This document shows positions 22,204 to 33,812 of a DNA stretch of 64,000 nucleotides, one piece after another (positions within the stretch are counted from its first letter, which is position 1; each line of letters starts with the position of its first letter). The stretch covers positions 2,728,001 to 2,792,000 of the forward strand of contig NW_027331833.1 of NCBI RefSeq assembly GCF_033568475.1, in the 5' to 3' direction. Origin of the DNA: Henckelia pumila (taxonomy: Eukaryota; Streptophyta; Magnoliopsida; Lamiales; Gesneriaceae). The notes under the pieces were generated by a model. The model was not told where the DNA came from. It saw only the letters and a list, made by a program, of their open reading frames with translations, and searched no databases. The translations under genes and the position numbers were made by a program.

Positions 22204-24287
22204 TTACAGCGGATGCAGCAAGATTTTTACTCCATGTTGAGGCTGCATAGTGAGAACTAGATTTGGCGAGTGAATGTAATTTGGCGATATAGTGAACTTG
22301 TACCGTTGCAGGATCATTGATAGTGCTATCTTAGCCTCATTAAATGCAAAGTTCATGCCAACACACATTCGAGGTCCAGAACCGAAGGGCAGGAATGCCA
22401 CGGAATTGCCATTTGTTGATTTCGCCAATCCTCCAGAAAATCTCTCTGGTTTGAACAGGTGGGCGTCCTGTCCCCATGTATGAGGATTTCGATGCAATGC
22501 TTGAGGAGGAATCAACAGATTGACATTTGCTGGTAACTGATATTTCCCTAGTTTAGTTTTTCTCTCTATTCTTCTTGTAATAGTCGTCACAGGACTGTAT
22601 AGCCTCAGAGTTTCATAGATGATCATGGTTACCTGCATTTCAAGAAAGCAATCATGCGTGTTATGCATAGCTAATAACAACGGAATCCGTTATTTAGTCA
22701 GTGATCTTGGTAGTCTATTTTGAGGTTTGGGGACGATTAAACATATGCTTTTAGTAAACATAGATTAAATTAGATTAGATTTAGTTAGATTAGATTTGTG
22801 AGTTAAAAATTTCAGTTGATATCAAGTTCATAACTAAAAGAGATCTGTTAGGATTTAAGAAATTTGAATCTCTACTCAACATTACTTACGGTCTTCAATC
22901 TAGCGATGCCTTCTGGGTTAGGATTTTCTTGGCCAAACAGTTGAATCACTTCTTTTCTTGCTTCTTCTTGCCACTCCGTGTGGATTCCAAGCAGGAGAAT
23001 GCTCCAACTTAGTAAGCCGTAAGTAGTTTCTTGTCCAGCGAAATAGAAGGTTTTGCATTCATCGATGATTTCATCAACGGACACCCGATTTTTGGGATCC
23101 ATGTCATGGTGAACTTTCAGGAGAGATCCCAAAAAATCATTTCCAAAATCATTAACTTGCCCTTTACTAGCTTCGATTTCTCGTTTCTTTAGGATTTCCA
23201 GGATAGAAACACGGAGCTGTTTCTCGATTCGGTCGGCTTCAGTGTCATCTTCTGTCTGAATAATCTTTCTGCAGAAATAATCTCTAAGGATTGAGTGATC
23301 TGGCGCCGAGGAGTCTCTTTTTGTGAAAATTCATTATAAATATTAATAATAACAACATACATGGAGCCATAAAATCTTATCTTATATGCATTTCTGGAGA
23401 TCAAAGCATATAACTTTGTGAGTGTTTCGAATATACTTATCCCTTCCAAGTAACTGCTTCCGAAAGCCGTCCTGGAGATCACTTCCGAGGTCAGAAGCCT
23501 GAATTGCTCGGACACTTCGATCTCTTTCCCTTCATAATTCCTCCACCTATCCACCATGCTTCTGGCGCTGGAGATCATTGCCGGAACCATATCCTGAACC
23601 GCGGTGAACCCAGAATCTATTGTCATGATTTCGGGCACGACAAGTAGAAACAAGATGCATGTCCAATCCATAGAGTTCTTGAACAGTAAGATTTTTACCT
23701 TTAAGCACTCTCCATGGAAAGCATGATTAGCCAATCTCCTAAGCTTTGACCATCTTTCACCTTCTGCAACAACGATCCCATCTCCCAATAGTTTCTTCAT
23801 GTACACTTCAACTTTACGTTTCAAAAACTCGCCTTCTTTGTTACTAAGTATTTCTTTAATCATCTGCGGTTCTGTAACCACAACAAAAGGTTTAGCTCCT
23901 AGCCAGTAGACGAAAACGTTGCCTGATTCAACAAAATCATGGGATCAGGAAATATGCACAGAGCCCAGTTGTAATATAGAAAGACGCTCGTAAGTGAATC
24001 GAAGTAGTATGCATATTCTTACCATAAATCTTGGACCAGGAGTACAAGTGAGGCTGCAACCTTGGAAATACGTCGTGTGACAGATCCATGGGTGTCTTGC
24101 TTCTTTGTTTCTTCATTTGGATGATTTCTTTCGTGTTTCCATGGATGAACTTGTACGAGGGGCCTTTGATCCCCTGCGATTGAAGTTCACGTTGAATTCG
24201 AAATGGAATCCACCACCACTTGTATAGGATAACTGAGGGGATTGCTAGTAAAAGGGTTGATAGAAAGATCAACAAAAGGGTAATCAT
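22204..24287 (-). CDS. cytochrome P450, CYP72 clan, CYP749A-like (copy A)
   Basis: Five exons on the minus strand: 24287-24023, 23922-23699, 23593-23361, 23268-22890 and 22632-22204 (265, 224, 233, 379 and 429 nt) give 509 residues without a stop. An N-terminal membrane anchor (LLLIFLSTLLLAIPSVILY) is followed by WWIPF. Then come the I-helix AGQETT, the K-helix ETLR, PERF and the heme loop FGSGPRMCVG with the thiolate Cys at about 457. All catalytic motifs are intact, so a heme-thiolate monooxygenase on the ER fed by a P450 reductase is expected. Substrate is not predictable; the CYP749A assignment is from memory of NCBI-type names and should be taken as subfamily-like. A TATA run lies near 24354-24366. 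Confidence 0.9.
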
Positions 24288-24353
24288 GGCTTCAATCCGA
24301 GACTTTTGTTTGAAAGAATGGAAGTCACTTGATGCGCGCTGTTCTTGAAGAAC

Positions 24354-24366
24354 ATATATATAAATA
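24354..24366 (-). promoter_or_regulatory. TATA-like box of P450 copy A
   Basis: TATATA-rich run about 70 bases upstream of the ATG. The sequence between it and the ATG (GAAAGAATGGAAGT.ACTTGATGC in plus-strand reading) is shared with copy C at the same distance. Confidence 0.45.
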
Positions 24367-24503
24367 TATATAACATGTGGTGTATAGTGTATGTACACAC
24401 GCACTGTTGCACAGCTTGAATTTGTTTTAATTTTTTGATTCCAGTGATTCATGATGAGATTGTCAACGATAACATTTGAGGTTTCATATGTTTACAAGCG
24501 GGC

Positions 24504-24505
<2 letters not shown>

Positions 24506-24542
<37 letters not shown>
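24506..24542. repeat. (TA)n microsatellite
   Basis: About 18 TA units, directly beside the mini-Helitron end. Confidence 0.9.
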
Positions 24543-24544
<2 letters not shown>

Positions 24545-24545
<1 letters not shown>

Positions 24546-24773
24546 TAGCGTCACGCGCGTTGCATGTTCTTACAATCATAATTTTATTTTTTAATTTATT
24601 TTTGTTTTTTAAATATTTGTAATTAAATTATAAAATAAAAAGATTTGTAGAAAAAGGTAAATAAAAATTTAGAAAACAAAAAAAAAACTAATTGAGGGTA
24701 TTATTGGCATATTAAAAAAAGTTTCACTAAAATTTAATTACTATTCACCCATCCCCTTAATTAATAGTATAGA
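24545..24773 (-). mobile_element. non-autonomous mini-Helitron
   Basis: Read on the minus strand the 229-bp unit starts TCTATACTATTAATTAAGGG after an A and ends GCGCGTGACGCTAG before a T: 5' TC, a short GCGT-G-ACGC stem and 3' CTAG inserted between A and T, as Helitrons do. The stem directly abuts CTAG, closer than usual, so this is a probable rather than certain call. Confidence 0.5.
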
Positions 24774-24989
24774 TATAGATATATATCATTTTGATCCCTC
24801 CACTTCTAATGTGTAGGAAATTCGTGGATGATTGCTAAACGACGGTAGTTTGTTTTAACAGTTCCTATAACGAAATGGAAAATGTTGAAGTCGTCCATGA
24901 ATTTCTCTGCTAGATATATAGTTGCTCATGAATTTTTTAAGATAAAGGGGATCAAAACTATATATACGTTATCGATGTATTTATATTTT

Positions 24990-25870
24990 TTATGCCTATT
25001 GAAAAATGAATATCTATATTCATAATTTATTTAATATTTTAGGATTGAAATAATTTTATTACATTATGATTATGATAGATTGGTTTAATATAAAACTAAA
25101 TACTTATAATTTTTTTTGTTATTAATTGAATGTAAGTTGATAGATTTTATGTGTGTTAATATTTTCTTCCTTAAATATTATTGATTTAAAGTTGTAGAGT
25201 AACTTTAATGAGTTATTAATTTTTAAAATTTTTATTGTGTATTGAATAAAATTTAAAAATTATAAAATTTTTGGTTGATCCAATGAATCTAACTCGGATT
25301 AGATTTATCGAGTTCACAGAACGAGTTGGGTCTAAAATGCGGTGGGACAAGTATCAGATTTGGTCAAACCCGTTCTTATATTGATAAATGAATATCTTTC
25401 TTCATAATTTTATTTAATAAAATAATATAATGTTTTAAAATTGAAATAATTTTATTGTATTGTGATAAGTTTGTTTAATATAAAAATACATAATTATAAC
25501 TTTTTTTGGGTTATTAACCGATTATAAATTGATAGATTTTAACTTGTGATAGTTATTTTTTGTTCCTAGATATTTATTATTATTATTATTATTTTTTTGA
25601 CGATAAACTTGTAATTTTATTAAGAATGAGAAGTATCATCAATTACAAAATTTACAAATCAAAGCGAAAAATTCCCAAGCTTCCACACAAAAGAAGTAGG
25701 GGGAAGAAATTATAAAATAAGCAAGTTTGTGAGCAACTGAATTTGCCTTGTGACGAAAATGCTTCAACTTGATATTACTACGACATTGTAGAATATTCTT
25801 CACACTTTTTATTGTGTATTGATAAATGGATTTTCAGAAATTATAAAATTCTTGGTGTGTCCAATGGGTT
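24990..25870. repeat. two diverged tandem copies of a roughly 300-400-bp AT-rich repeat
   Basis: Copy 1 is about 25004-25300 and copy 2 about 25378-25870. Shared blocks are AAATGAATATCT.T.TTCATAATTT, ATTGAAATAATTTTATT, ATTGATAGATTTTA or GTTGATAGATTTTA, and TTTTTATTGTGTATTGA with TTATAAAATT.TTGGT. Copy 2 is split by the LINE tail at 25592-25804. Confidence 0.65.
25592..25804 (-). mobile_element. 5'-truncated LINE (L1-type) 3' end
   Basis: On the minus strand a frame reads ILQCRSNIKLKHFRHKANSV then AHKLAYF, the tail of the RNase-H-like domain found at the C-terminus of many plant L1-like ORF2 proteins (motif H.RR.AN..AH.LA). It ends in a short 3' region with AATAAAATTACAAG and a poly-A (plus-strand T7 at 25592-25598). 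About 210 bases remain, typical of severe 5' truncation. It lies inside one copy of a tandem repeat. Confidence 0.6.
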
Positions 25871-26029
25871 GTCCACCTATTACTAGCATCTCTTGAGCAT
25901 AATAAAGAGTTCGAGCGAACATTTTGGAAATATTTAACATGACATATTTCTTGTTACTTGAGAGAAAGTGTGAGGGACAATCGATAACATTTTACAAGAT
26001 ATTCTTGTAAGACACGGATATATTGAGAT

Positions 26030-26579
26030 TAAAGTCGTCAATTTGGGTTAGACTCGTCGACTCGGTTCACCCTGCTACACAAGTTAAGTTCATTGGGTTA
26101 AAAAAATTTCAACCCAACTAAAGGCAGGTCAACCTGAAGATTTTTTTTTTTTTTTTTTTTTTTTACGTTATGTTGATGTATGTATTTTTTAAAATGAAAG
26201 TTGTGAATTTTTTTGTATTAATTATTTTATATAAAATTTACACGTGTGAAATCAATAATTAGAAATTTTATTAATATGGTTTTATTAATATTTATTTATA
26301 AAATAAAATGTATAATTAATCATAATGACTTTTATTTTTATTTATTCATTTTTATTTGTAATGAATCAACCCGCGGACCGGCCTTCCTAACCCGCAACTC
26401 ACTTTGGATTGTGCTAAGTTAAATTGAGGATTCTCAGCCCGTCAAGATGGTGGGTCGGCCCGCCCTCGACCTGCCAAACGGTGGGTTTTTGGTGAACCGG
26501 CCCATTCTTGACCCGCCAAAGGGTGAGTTTTTAGTGGGCCGGCTCATCCCACTATGAGTTAGCTCGTCTGACAGCTCTA
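26030..26579. mobile_element. non-autonomous hAT-like element (550 bp)
   Basis: Imperfect inverted ends TAAAGTCGTCAATTTGGG and, reversed, TAGAGCTGTCAGACGAGC are flanked by 8-bp sequences ATTGAGAT and CTTGTGAT that agree at 6 of 8 bases, as expected for an old hAT duplication. The inside has GC-rich GGCCCG/GGGCCGG repeats near 26350-26550 and a T22 run near 26142. No coding capacity. Confidence 0.6.
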
Positions 26580-27081
26580 CTTGTGATACCCATTATTATA
26601 TATCTCATGGTGGGCAAGGTAAACTTATCACATATATAAAATATTTAAGAAAAGATCAGTCAAAAGTTAGATATAAAAGAATCATTTATTTTTTGAAATT
26701 GGTCGAAAGTTGATAGTGAAAACTAAAACGATTATTGGAATTTGAAAGCGACCCGAATATATATATATAATTTATTTTATTAGGGTATTTACTAAGTTAT
26801 CTGTGTGAATTTAAATTAAATTAATTAATAAGTAATTGTTATCTTTGCCATATGTTTCCAATGTTTCATTTATATGTAGACTGTAGTATATGATTGAGCA
26901 CTCGGTTGGGTTGAGTAACAATTGGGTAGTCAAAAGGTTGGTCTCAAATGGACTAATAATAAATGATAAATGATAAATGATGATGATGATCATGTCTTAA
27001 TTTGGGTTAATGAGGAATTTGAATAATTTACAACTTTATTATTGGTAAAGTGGAAAGCATTTGTCCTATAAATATAAGGCA
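26580..27081. other. intergenic AT-rich, no gene supported
   Basis: Contains GATAAATGATAAATGATGATGATGATC simple-sequence near 26960-26990. A 60-codon minus-strand frame here has no protein-like features. Confidence 0.5.
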
Positions 27082-27245
27082 AACACTTGTATGCAACCGT
27101 TGCACGGGTCATATTCGTGTGACGGGTCTCTTATATGGGTTATCCATTAAAAAGTATTACATTTTATGTCAAAAGTATTACTTATTATTATAAATATGGA
27201 TAGGGTTGACCCGTCTCACGAATGAGACCGTTGCACATGAGTGTT
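27082..27245. mobile_element. MITE-like inverted repeat element (164 bp)
   Basis: Ends AACACTTGTATGCAACCG and, reversed, AACACTCATGTGCAACGG, with inner inverted GACGGGTCTC/GAGACGGGTC segments. The middle is AAAAAGTATTAC-type. The target duplication is not clear, so the superfamily is left open. Confidence 0.55.
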
Positions 27246-27340
27246 ACTCTAAATATAAATATTTGAAATGATAAAACAAAAATAAAATTATTAATTCTAG
27301 AAATAGGTTAACAAATAATTTAGAGAATATCACTGTACTT

Positions 27341-29279
27341 TCATAAGACTTTGAATAGATGACTAGTAAGATCATTTGCTTTATTTTCAATCCACTCGAG
27401 AAACTTTTGAGTTTTTTCATCATTATTTGCAGTCATGTCTACAATATTTGTAAATGTCTCGCACAACTTCTCATAATTTAATTGATTAGGAGTAGTTATC
27501 CATCCATTATAATTAATCTTCACTCTCATATACAATCTACTCACATCCTTCCTCCAACGTCGAAATATATATTGCTCAGGAACGACAGAAAACTTGTTAC
27601 AGATCAAAACTGCAATAAATAACATGCCTACAAATTATTCCCCTAAGTTCAAATAGATGACAACTAGGTTCATTTATCTCTCTCAAACATAATTTCAAAC
27701 TTTTGTTCCTGAACTCTTTCATACACCTTAAAGTCTTCTGTAGTCACATATCTCCTACCAAAAGACCCATCTTCACTGGATTCAATGTCATAATACATAT
27801 TTCTCGTTAATTCTTGTTGAAATTTTTTAAATTTTACAATTGTATAAGCACTTTGAAATTGTATCTTTATATCAAATCGAGTAACACAAGGGATTATCTG
27901 GGAGAATGATTTAAAATCAGCTTGATACTCTCTCAACTTTACTCCTCAGAGATCACTCATATTGCTCCAAAAAATTGTTTTAAAGATGTTTTTTAATGGA
28001 CATACCACTCGAAAAAAGAATTCATACTCTCACTTCGTTGAGTTGTTGACATTCCGGCCCAAAATGAAGTTATAAGAAAACATGGAAGCCAACAAATTCT
28101 ATTCCTAAAAAATCCAATCAACCAATCGTTATTTTGTAATTCATACCTACCAAGCATAGAAAACCAACCCTGTTCGAATTCATCAGCGCTTTGTGATTCA
28201 TACACCATTTCATGTATAGACAAGAGTATAGAAGCCTTTTGACAATAATGATATCCAAATTTTCCAAATAATTTCATAAGTATATGCCATAAACACCACC
28301 CATGTTTTATGTTGGGAAATACTGCTATTATTACATTATGCTTTGCCCTATCTTGATCAATGATTATCCCCGAGGTGCCTTAAATTTCATGCACTCTAAC
28401 CATATTATAAACAACTAGACAAATGTCTACGTATCCTCACTAGGAAGTAGACCACAACCAAGTAGTATTGAGTGTCCAAAGGAGCAAATGACATGTAGTT
28501 ATTAATTAAGTATGTTGTATCAAAAGTTATAACTACATTTCCAAATTTCTTATAATCTTGCCTACACATATTATCTGCCCAAAACATTCTTTAATCGACC
28601 CTCATCATCCAAATCCAATCTAAGTAAAATCAGGAGAAAGTGACTGCATTTTTTAGAAATAAGCTTGAATGGCAGCTGCATCTCCTACTCCAAGTTTTAA
28701 TTTCCTGACCTTTTCAATATAATTTCGACAATCTTTTTCAATGAAAGTCATCTTTCATATCCACCTGTTTCAACAATAATTGAGTTAAAAATTGTATGAA
28801 GAGGAATACCTACTAATTGCTATATCATTCACTTATAGTTGTCATAGCACATGAGCATTCAACTGACGATAGCATCGAAATGAGCTAAGATTTAGACTAG
28901 TTTGATGATTGTGCTCGAGATGGACACCGGTAATTTTCCTTACTCCAGCAGCATCTGAACAAGCTGACAGTCTAGCTTTACAACCTGTTTGATCAGTTGG
29001 TTGGGGCTTCATTGCAGTGCTTGTATTTCTATCTCTGCGGCCTTCTCGGTTACATGTGAATACAATGTATGTGGTAACCTTTTTTTTATTCTTCTGAGAA
29101 GTTTTTTTTCTAAACGGAAAACCAACATGATATGCATACGTTTTGTAAAATTCAAAAACTTCATTCTCATTTTCAAATTTCATTCCAACATTGAGCTCAA
29201 TCTCACCGTCTTCTGCAAACAAAGAAACATCATTCACTAAACCATCATCTTCTGAGTTTAAAGCACCTACACAAAACAT
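27341..29279 (-). pseudogene. FAR1/FHY3-related (MULE-derived) gene remnant
   Basis: Minus-strand pieces in family order: FAR1 DNA-binding zinc-finger region (29279-28842; GMKFENENEVFEFYKTYAY, VFTCNREGRRD, ending HLEHNHQ); linker KLKLGVGDAAAIQAYF with stop codons (about 28720-28640); MULE transposase core (28587-28405; VVITFDTTYLINNY); IIIDQDRAK and HGWCLWHIL (about 28390-28265); FWAGMSTTQRSESMNSFF (about 28040); and the C-terminal Cys-region start KFSVVPEQYIFRRWRKDVSR (about 27590). Multiple stops and frameshifts separate them. FAR1 proteins are transposase-derived light-signalling transcription factors; whether this was a host gene or a mobile MULE cannot be told, as I saw no terminal repeats. 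Confidence 0.85.
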
Positions 29280-29390
29280 GCATCAATTTCATATAAATAT
29301 ATTTTAATAAATGATGGTTGTAGAAGGTTAAAGAAATTATTCATTTTTTTTCTTTTAGCATAATAAGTTAAACAAATTCTCACACTTAAG

Positions 29391-29934
29391 TAGGGGTGAA
29401 CAATATTTCGGTTAAATCGAATTAACCGGCCGAACCGAATGAATTTGAAAATTTGATTCGGTTAATTCGGAAATTCGGTTTAGTGTTAGGAAATTTCGGT
29501 TAATTCGGTTTGGTTTTCGTTTTTTTTTTTTCAAAAAAAATTTGGTTAATTCATTTAACCGAATAATAAATAATTAAATTTTAAATTTTTTTATTAGGCT
29601 TTACATATAATTTATAATATATTTTTAATGTGTTTATATTTAATATTGTATTTAGTTTTTGTTATTTTAATTTTTTAAGCTTAATATAATTTATTATGAT
29701 AAAAATATCATATTTCAATCATTAATTTTATAAAATTTTGTATTTTTTAATTTATTTTGTGAAAAAATCAGTTAATTCGGTGACCGACCGAATTAACCGA
29801 TTTTAATTAGGTTCGGTTAAATCGGTTTTATCATAAATTTGGTTCGGTTTGATTAGCCTAAAAATAATTTGGTTAATTCAGTTTTAGTTAATTCGGTTCG
29901 GTTTTTGGCCGAATTAACCGAATGCTCACCCCTA
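29391..29934. mobile_element. non-autonomous hAT-like element (544 bp)
   Basis: Ends TAGGGGTGAACAATATTTCGG and, reversed, TAGGGGTGAGCATTCGGTTA, flanked by CACTTAAG (29383-29390) and CACCTAAG (29935-29942), an 8-bp duplication with one mismatch. The ends are dense in GGTTAATTCGGTT direct and inverted repeats. No ORF. Confidence 0.75.
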
Positions 29935-29942
29935 CACCTAAG

Positions 29943-30756
29943 TATAACTCTAAAAATCTTCAACCGCTTGACTTATGATGCCATCAGCTAAATGTGCATT
30001 TCATGGTTGGGTTTATTACATGCTAAGTATCACTTAAATAATTCAAGAATTCATATGATTGTCTATCCGGTTGAGGTTGCCTCTGTTGTAGGCTCCATTT
30101 TGCATAGGTCATGAATTTTGAACTTTTGGAAACTATAAATATCAAATGAAATGCATCTTCATAATATATAATAATAATAATAAAAAAAAATGTGTGTGTT
30201 GGTGCTCCATTATAATAAATTACTGCATACATACACATAATAAATAAAAAAAATTACATAGTTTCGTAAGAGTAACATTCATTATATTTCTTCCACCATT
30301 ATTTGCCAACATAGTATTAGTAAAATAGCTCAACATTTGACAGACCCGCTAAAGTTTGGCCGGAACAAAGAAATCGATAGCTTCTAAAGGTCCGCAAACA
30401 CAAACACGATTTGCTCTCATGCATGGATACCGATAAAAGTATTAAAAAAATATCTCAATCACATAATAATTAATATGGAAGGATATATTAATGGATCAAG
30501 TCTTTCAATTCCTTTATCAAACAAATTTCTTGTTTACTAGAAAATAAAAAGGAAGTTGATACACGTCAAAAAGAAAATTCAGCATTTGGAATTTTACGCA
30601 TTTCATCCTTTCGAAAATATTCACATTTCCAAATTGATAACTACTTACACGACTAGATTTAAAAAAATAAAAATTAGAACCACATATAAGATTGCTGCCA
30701 CGTATGGTATTATGGTAGCACAAATGAGCTATTCGAATTAATTACTATTACTAGTA
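29943..30756. other. intergenic upstream of P450 copy B, no gene supported
   Basis: AT-rich; two overlapping short frames at 30517-30741 on opposite strands have no recognisable content. Confidence 0.5.
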
Positions 30757-30920
30757 GGCTACCCATTCACGTAATAATACCTTTTTTTAACTTCAATTTT
30801 GTCTTAATTATAACCACATTTTAGTTGGCTACACATCCACGTAATATATGTACTTTCTCCAAACTTCGATTTGTCTTAATTATAACCTCATTTTCGATGG
30901 CTACACATTCACGTAATATA
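30757..30920. promoter_or_regulatory. three spaced copies of an ACGT-containing motif upstream of P450 copy B
   Basis: GGCTACACATTCACGTAATA-like sequences start at 30757, 30827 and 30899 (spacing 70 and 72 bp), each preceded by TTGTCTTAATTATAACC.CATTTT in the last two. They lie about 180-340 bases before the ATG at 31100. CACGTAAT carries an ACGT core of the kind bound by bZIP factors; function is inferred. Confidence 0.5.
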
Positions 30921-31038
30921 CTTTTTCGTAACCCCAATGATGAGTTGGCCAAATCATGAGATGATCGATATGTTGATAAGTCTGATGATGTCATAGCTAT
31001 GATCGAATTTATCCTTCCAATTTCGTCATATTTTGTTA

Positions 31039-31046
31039 TATATAAA
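31039..31046 (+). promoter_or_regulatory. TATA box of P450 copy B
   Basis: TATATAAA about 55 bases before the ATG, near-consensus plant TATA. Confidence 0.5.
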
Positions 31047-31099
31047 TGCGTGCATGTGTACTAGTTTTCCTCGGACACGAACAAGCCTAGATTGAAGCC

Positions 31100-33365
31100 A
31101 TGAGTACCCTTCTGTCAATCTGTTTATTACTTATATCAATCCCTTCAATTATCATCCTATACAAGTTATGGTGGATTCCATTTCGCATTCGACATGCACT
31201 TGAATCCCAAGGAATCAAAGGTCCCCCATACAAGTTCTTCCATGGAAACACTAAAGAAATCATCCAAATGAAGGACCAAATAAGCAAGACACCCATGGAT
31301 TTGTCGCACGACATATTTCCGAGATCCCAGCCTCACTTGTACTCCTGGTCTAAGATATATGGTAATTAGAAAATATACTTACTTCCTTTCGTTTTCAATT
31401 GCATGCATGCTTTGTGCTTTTATCATTTAATTCATGCATGTCTGGAATTTAATTTGATCTGCAGGTGATGTTTTCGTTTTCTGGATGGGAGCTAAAGCTT
31501 TTACTGTAGTTACCGAACCGCAGATGATCAAAGAAATACTTAATAATAAAGAAGGCAACTTTTCAAAAATTAATGATGGAGATTACGTGAAGAAGCTATT
31601 TGGGGATGGGATTGTCGTGGCGGAAGGTGAAAAATGGTCGAAGCTGAGGAAATTGGCTAACCATGCTTTCCATGGAGTCAGTTTAAAAGTAAACCAAAAA
31701 AACAAAAAATCTCTGCTAATTTTGTTTGTAAACATCAAAGATAGTTACTCTATAGTAGGAAACGCTTCTAAGAAACACTTTTCAACTTTTTTTTTTACAA
31801 AATTTGTGCTTCTCAAAAGCTCTCCCAAACAAACTTAAACCTCTGAACTTTAATAGGATATGAGTGCCTCAGTGCATGCGTATTTTCAGTTTATTATTAT
31901 GAATGATATCAAAAAAATTTAATGATATAGATAGATAAAGATAAATAAACACGGTAACATATGTTACACCAATGCCCTCTTGCTTTATGGTATAGAAGCA
32001 ATGATAAAAATTATGTTTTCGGTTATATATGAACCGATATAGACATACTGTTTTTCGTTTCCTAAAACATAACCATACATTCTGGATTTGCATATGTGAA
32101 TCAGGTTATGGTTCCGGAAATGATCTCAAGTGCCAGAAGCATGGTGGATAGGTGGAAGAATTACCAAGGGAAGGAGATGGAAGTGTGCGAGCAATTCAGG
32201 CTGCTTACCTCGGAAGTGATTTCCAGGACGGCTTTCGGAAGCAGTTACTTGGAAGGGATAACGGTCTTCGAAACACTCATAAAGTTGAATGCCTTGATCT
32301 CCAGAAATGCGTTTAAGATAAGATTTTACGGCTCCAAGTATGTGCTCTTTCCTATAGTTCTTTCTCCCAATAATATAATATATATAGACCTCAATTCCAG
32401 ATTATTCAATGCTTAGAGATTAATTGTAGCAGAAAGCTTATTCAGAGTAAAGATGACACTGAGGCAGACCGAATGGAGCAACAGCTCCATGATTCTATCC
32501 TGGAAATTGTAAAGAAACGAGAAGCCGAAGCTAGTAAAGGGCAAGTTAACGATTTTGGAAATGATTTTTTGGGATCTCTCCTGAAAGTCCACCATCACAT
32601 GGATCCAAAAAGTCAAGTGTCGGTCGATGAAATCATCGATGAATGCAAGACCTTCTATTTCGCGGGTCATGACACTACTTACAGTTCGCTATGTTGGAGC
32701 ATTCTCCTGCTTGGTATCCACACGGATTGGCAAGAAAAGGCAAGAAAAGAAGTGATTCAACTATTTGGCCAAGAAAATCCTAACTCAGAAGGCCTCACTA
32801 GATTGAAAACTGTAAGTAATTAATCATGTTTCGTAGATATTTTATCTTTACATATATAGGGCTACAAATTGACCACTAGACGAAACATTGTTATTCACTA
32901 TGCATAACACACATGATTTTTTTTCTTGAAATGTAGGTAACCATGATCATCTATGAAACTCTGAGGCTATACAGTCCTGTGACGACTATTACACGAAGAA
33001 CAGAGAGAAAAACTAAACTAGGGAAGTATGAATTACCAGCAAACGTCAATCTGTTGATTCCTCCTCAAGCATTGCATCGAAATCCTGAAACATGGGGACA
33101 AGATGCCCACCTGTTCAAACCAGAGAGATTTTCCCAAGGATTGGCGAAATCAACAAATGGCAATTCCATGGCATTCCTGCCCTTTGGTTCTGGAACTCGA
33201 ATGTGTGTTGGCATGAACTTTGCATTCAACGAAGCTAAGATAGCGCTATCAATGATCCTTCAACGCTACAAGTTCACAATATCACCAAACTACGTCCACT
33301 CGCCACATATAGTTCTCACTATGCAGCCTCAACATGGAGTTCAAATCTTGCTGCAGCCACTTTAA
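31100..33365 (+). CDS. cytochrome P450, CYP72 clan, CYP749A-like (copy B, inverted)
   Basis: Exons 31100-31361, 31465-31688, 32105-32337, 32433-32811 and 32937-33365 (262, 224, 233, 379 and 429 nt) give 508 residues, one fewer than copies A and C, with identical intron phases and otherwise equal exon sizes. Motifs: membrane anchor (LLSICLLLISIPSIIILY), I-helix AGHDTT, K-helix ETLR, PERF and heme loop FGSGTRMCVG (Cys about 456). All needed residues are present, so it should be an active ER monooxygenase. It is in the opposite orientation to A and C. Downstream sequence holds inverted oligopeptidase 3' pieces, showing that the duplication carried neighbouring DNA. The start matches the GAAGCCATG context of copy A. 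Confidence 0.9.
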
Positions 33366-33607
33366 GCATATAAGCCTGCATCATCAGTTGCTATGAACAA
33401 TGTTGGAATCAAGAATCAGGAAACAATAATGCTATTGCTATTATTTGGAGTCATACCAATAGATCTATCTTGTTTAGTCATTGAGAGTGATTATCATGCA
33501 TGATGGGATGGGTGGTTCCCTGAAAGAGCCCCAGACATCAGGAGTCAAAACTAGTAATAACAAAATTAAGAATAAATAATCAATGTATATATTTCGTTTG
33601 ATTTTCG

Positions 33608-33703
33608 CAAGCTGTTTGTTTCTACTTTCCAAATAATGAGCAAAACCACCACCGTCACGAAAATGTCGCCCAGACAAATTCATATTTGTCTGCGGGAATT
33701 GCT
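33608..33703 (-). pseudogene. fragment of oligopeptidase last exon
   Basis: The minus strand matches exon 11 of the gene at 15.3-21.6 kb: GCAGACAA.TATGAAT, then GACATTTTCGTGACGGTGG, TTTTGCTCATT.TTTGGA and AGCTT.CGA, including the GGHFRDGG region around the catalytic His (here GRHFRDGG). Short insertions interrupt the match. It lies tail-to-tail with P450 copy B, just as the intact gene does with copy A. Confidence 0.75.
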
Positions 33704-33728
33704 ATCATGTTCAAATTTTTTCAAAATT

Positions 33729-33812
33729 ACAAGAAAAACAAAATCAAAGAGAAAAAGCATACAAGGGAAGTACCAGTCGCCAGCAAAATATCAATCGGTT
33801 GATTCCTCCTCC
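33729..33812 (+). pseudogene. fragment of a fourth P450 (exon 5 piece)
   Basis: GAGAAAAA, GGGAAGTA.CAGT.GCCAGCAAA and ATCAAT(C)GGTTGATTCCTCCT align with exon 5 of the three P450 genes (the region after the K-helix, around KLGKYQLPANVNLLIPP) at about 75-80 percent by eye. It stops exactly where a CAGGGCCGG transposon-end-like sequence starts. Confidence 0.6.
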
